DNA from: Brachionus koreanus | Lineage: Eukaryota; Rotifera; Eurotatoria; Ploima; Brachionidae | Assembly: GCA_016987375.1 (NCBI GenBank) | Contig: PJRA01000420.1 | Coordinates: forward strand, 44,944-77,400 | Direction: 5' to 3' | Length of the DNA: 32,457 nucleotides | Shown here: piece after piece, positions 31,816 to 32,457 of the stretch | Layout: every line of letters starts with the position of its first letter | Position numbering within the stretch: the first letter of the stretch is position 1 | Program-made: the position numbers and the translations under genes | Notes under the pieces: model-generated | What the model was told of the DNA's origin: nothing | The model's input: only the letters and a program-made list of their open reading frames with translations | Database searches by the model: none

Positions 31816-32457
31816 AACAGTATTTTTATACTATATTTTTTTTTATTCAAATATTTTTTAAAATTCAATAAATTTCAATCAAATGATTTTCTTTTCATTT
31901 TGAATATTTTTTTATTTGTCTAAAAAAATTATTTTCGGCAGTGCCTTGGACAGTTGGAATGGAGACCGAGTCGTTCTATTCAGTCACATGATTAAATTTT
32001 GAACCATAAAAATAAGAAATAAAAATCTATTGAATATTTGTACATACTTGTCAATAAAAAATCAATAAAGATATTTTTTTTTCCTTAATATTTTTTAAAA
32101 AAATTTTTAAATTTAGCAAATAAATTAGATTTATGTTAAATCAAAAATTTGTCAATTATTCTAAGAAATATTTTAAAGAATTAAAGTCACAAAATTGACA
32201 AGAGAATTTTTCATTTGAACAACAGTTTAAATTAAATATGAATTAGAACTAAAACAAAATTTAAATCTAGTTCAACTATATTAATTTAAATTCATAATTA
32301 GCAAAAAAAATTGTGAAGTCAATTGATTCAATTTAGAGTAATATTAATTTTCGCTAAAACAAAATTAAAAACTTGAATTTTTTTTTTCTAAATAAAGGAT
32401 TAGTAATGTATAATTTGAAAATGTCTAAAATGGTCTAAATTTTTGGATATTAATATT
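31816..32457. other. 3' flank of Slo1
   Basis: AATAAA at 31867-31872 is a likely polyadenylation signal 50 bp after the stop. A GC-rich island at about 31936-31992 follows an acceptor-like TTTTCGGCAG and may be an alternative terminal exon; see the findings. The rest is AT-rich with no gene seen. Confidence 0.5.

Noticed and set aside
1..32457. CRISPR arrays, bacterial operons, viral or transposase genes
   Set aside because: None seen. The window is ordinary animal nuclear DNA with spliced genes, and no reverse transcriptase, transposase or capsid-like frame is present.

Overview
This is an animal nuclear genome window. It is very AT-rich (roughly three quarters A+T by eye), has standard-code genes, canonical GT-AG introns of mostly 42-175 bp, and two cytoplasmic-type tRNA genes. 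The gene set is metazoan: a PDZ-containing nitric oxide synthase, eEF2 kinase, a CYP3-clan P450 and a Slo1 (BK) potassium channel. A small, compact invertebrate genome fits best; a monogonont rotifer such as Brachionus is my guess, with low confidence. There is one 509-bp assembly gap (21830-22338).

Layout, left to right: a newly assembled eight-exon gene for a tail-anchored coiled-coil protein (+, 294-2380); convergent tRNA-Gly(GCC) and tRNA-Asp(GTC); a six-exon PDZ-type NOS (-, 3001-7426); intronless eEF2K (-); an intronless CoA-diphosphatase-type Nudix hydrolase (-); divergently, a protein with a Ras-association-like domain (+); an eight-exon cytochrome P450 (+, 16354-18348); an intronless single-pass membrane protein with a heavily N-glycosylated ectodomain (-); a small secreted cysteine-rich protein (+); the gap; and a large Slo1 BK channel gene (+, 22421-31815). 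One intron of Slo1 contains a complete, intronless, same-strand DUF229 (sulfatase-fold) gene.

The most unusual feature is in Slo1. Between the S5 exon and the exon that follows S6 there are two complete pore cassettes. Each encodes turret, pore helix, the VGYGD selectivity filter and S6. Both cassettes have phase-0 outer boundaries, so either could be spliced between the same neighbours, and both reach the shared exon with S6 segments of the same length. They differ in turret length, in the residue after VGYGDV (Tyr or Thr) and in the S6 glycine hinge (CG or GG). They also differ in their internal intron positions. This looks like splice-selectable pores in a BK channel, and transcript data would settle it. 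A possible 33-nt cassette exon in RCK1, a 152-bp foldback element in one intron and a GC-rich candidate terminal exon downstream add to the interest of this locus.

Several genes here depend on calcium or calmodulin (NOS, eEF2K, Slo1), but nothing in the sequence shows they are co-regulated. The exon models come from splice sites, phase bookkeeping and family conservation read by eye, without transcripts.
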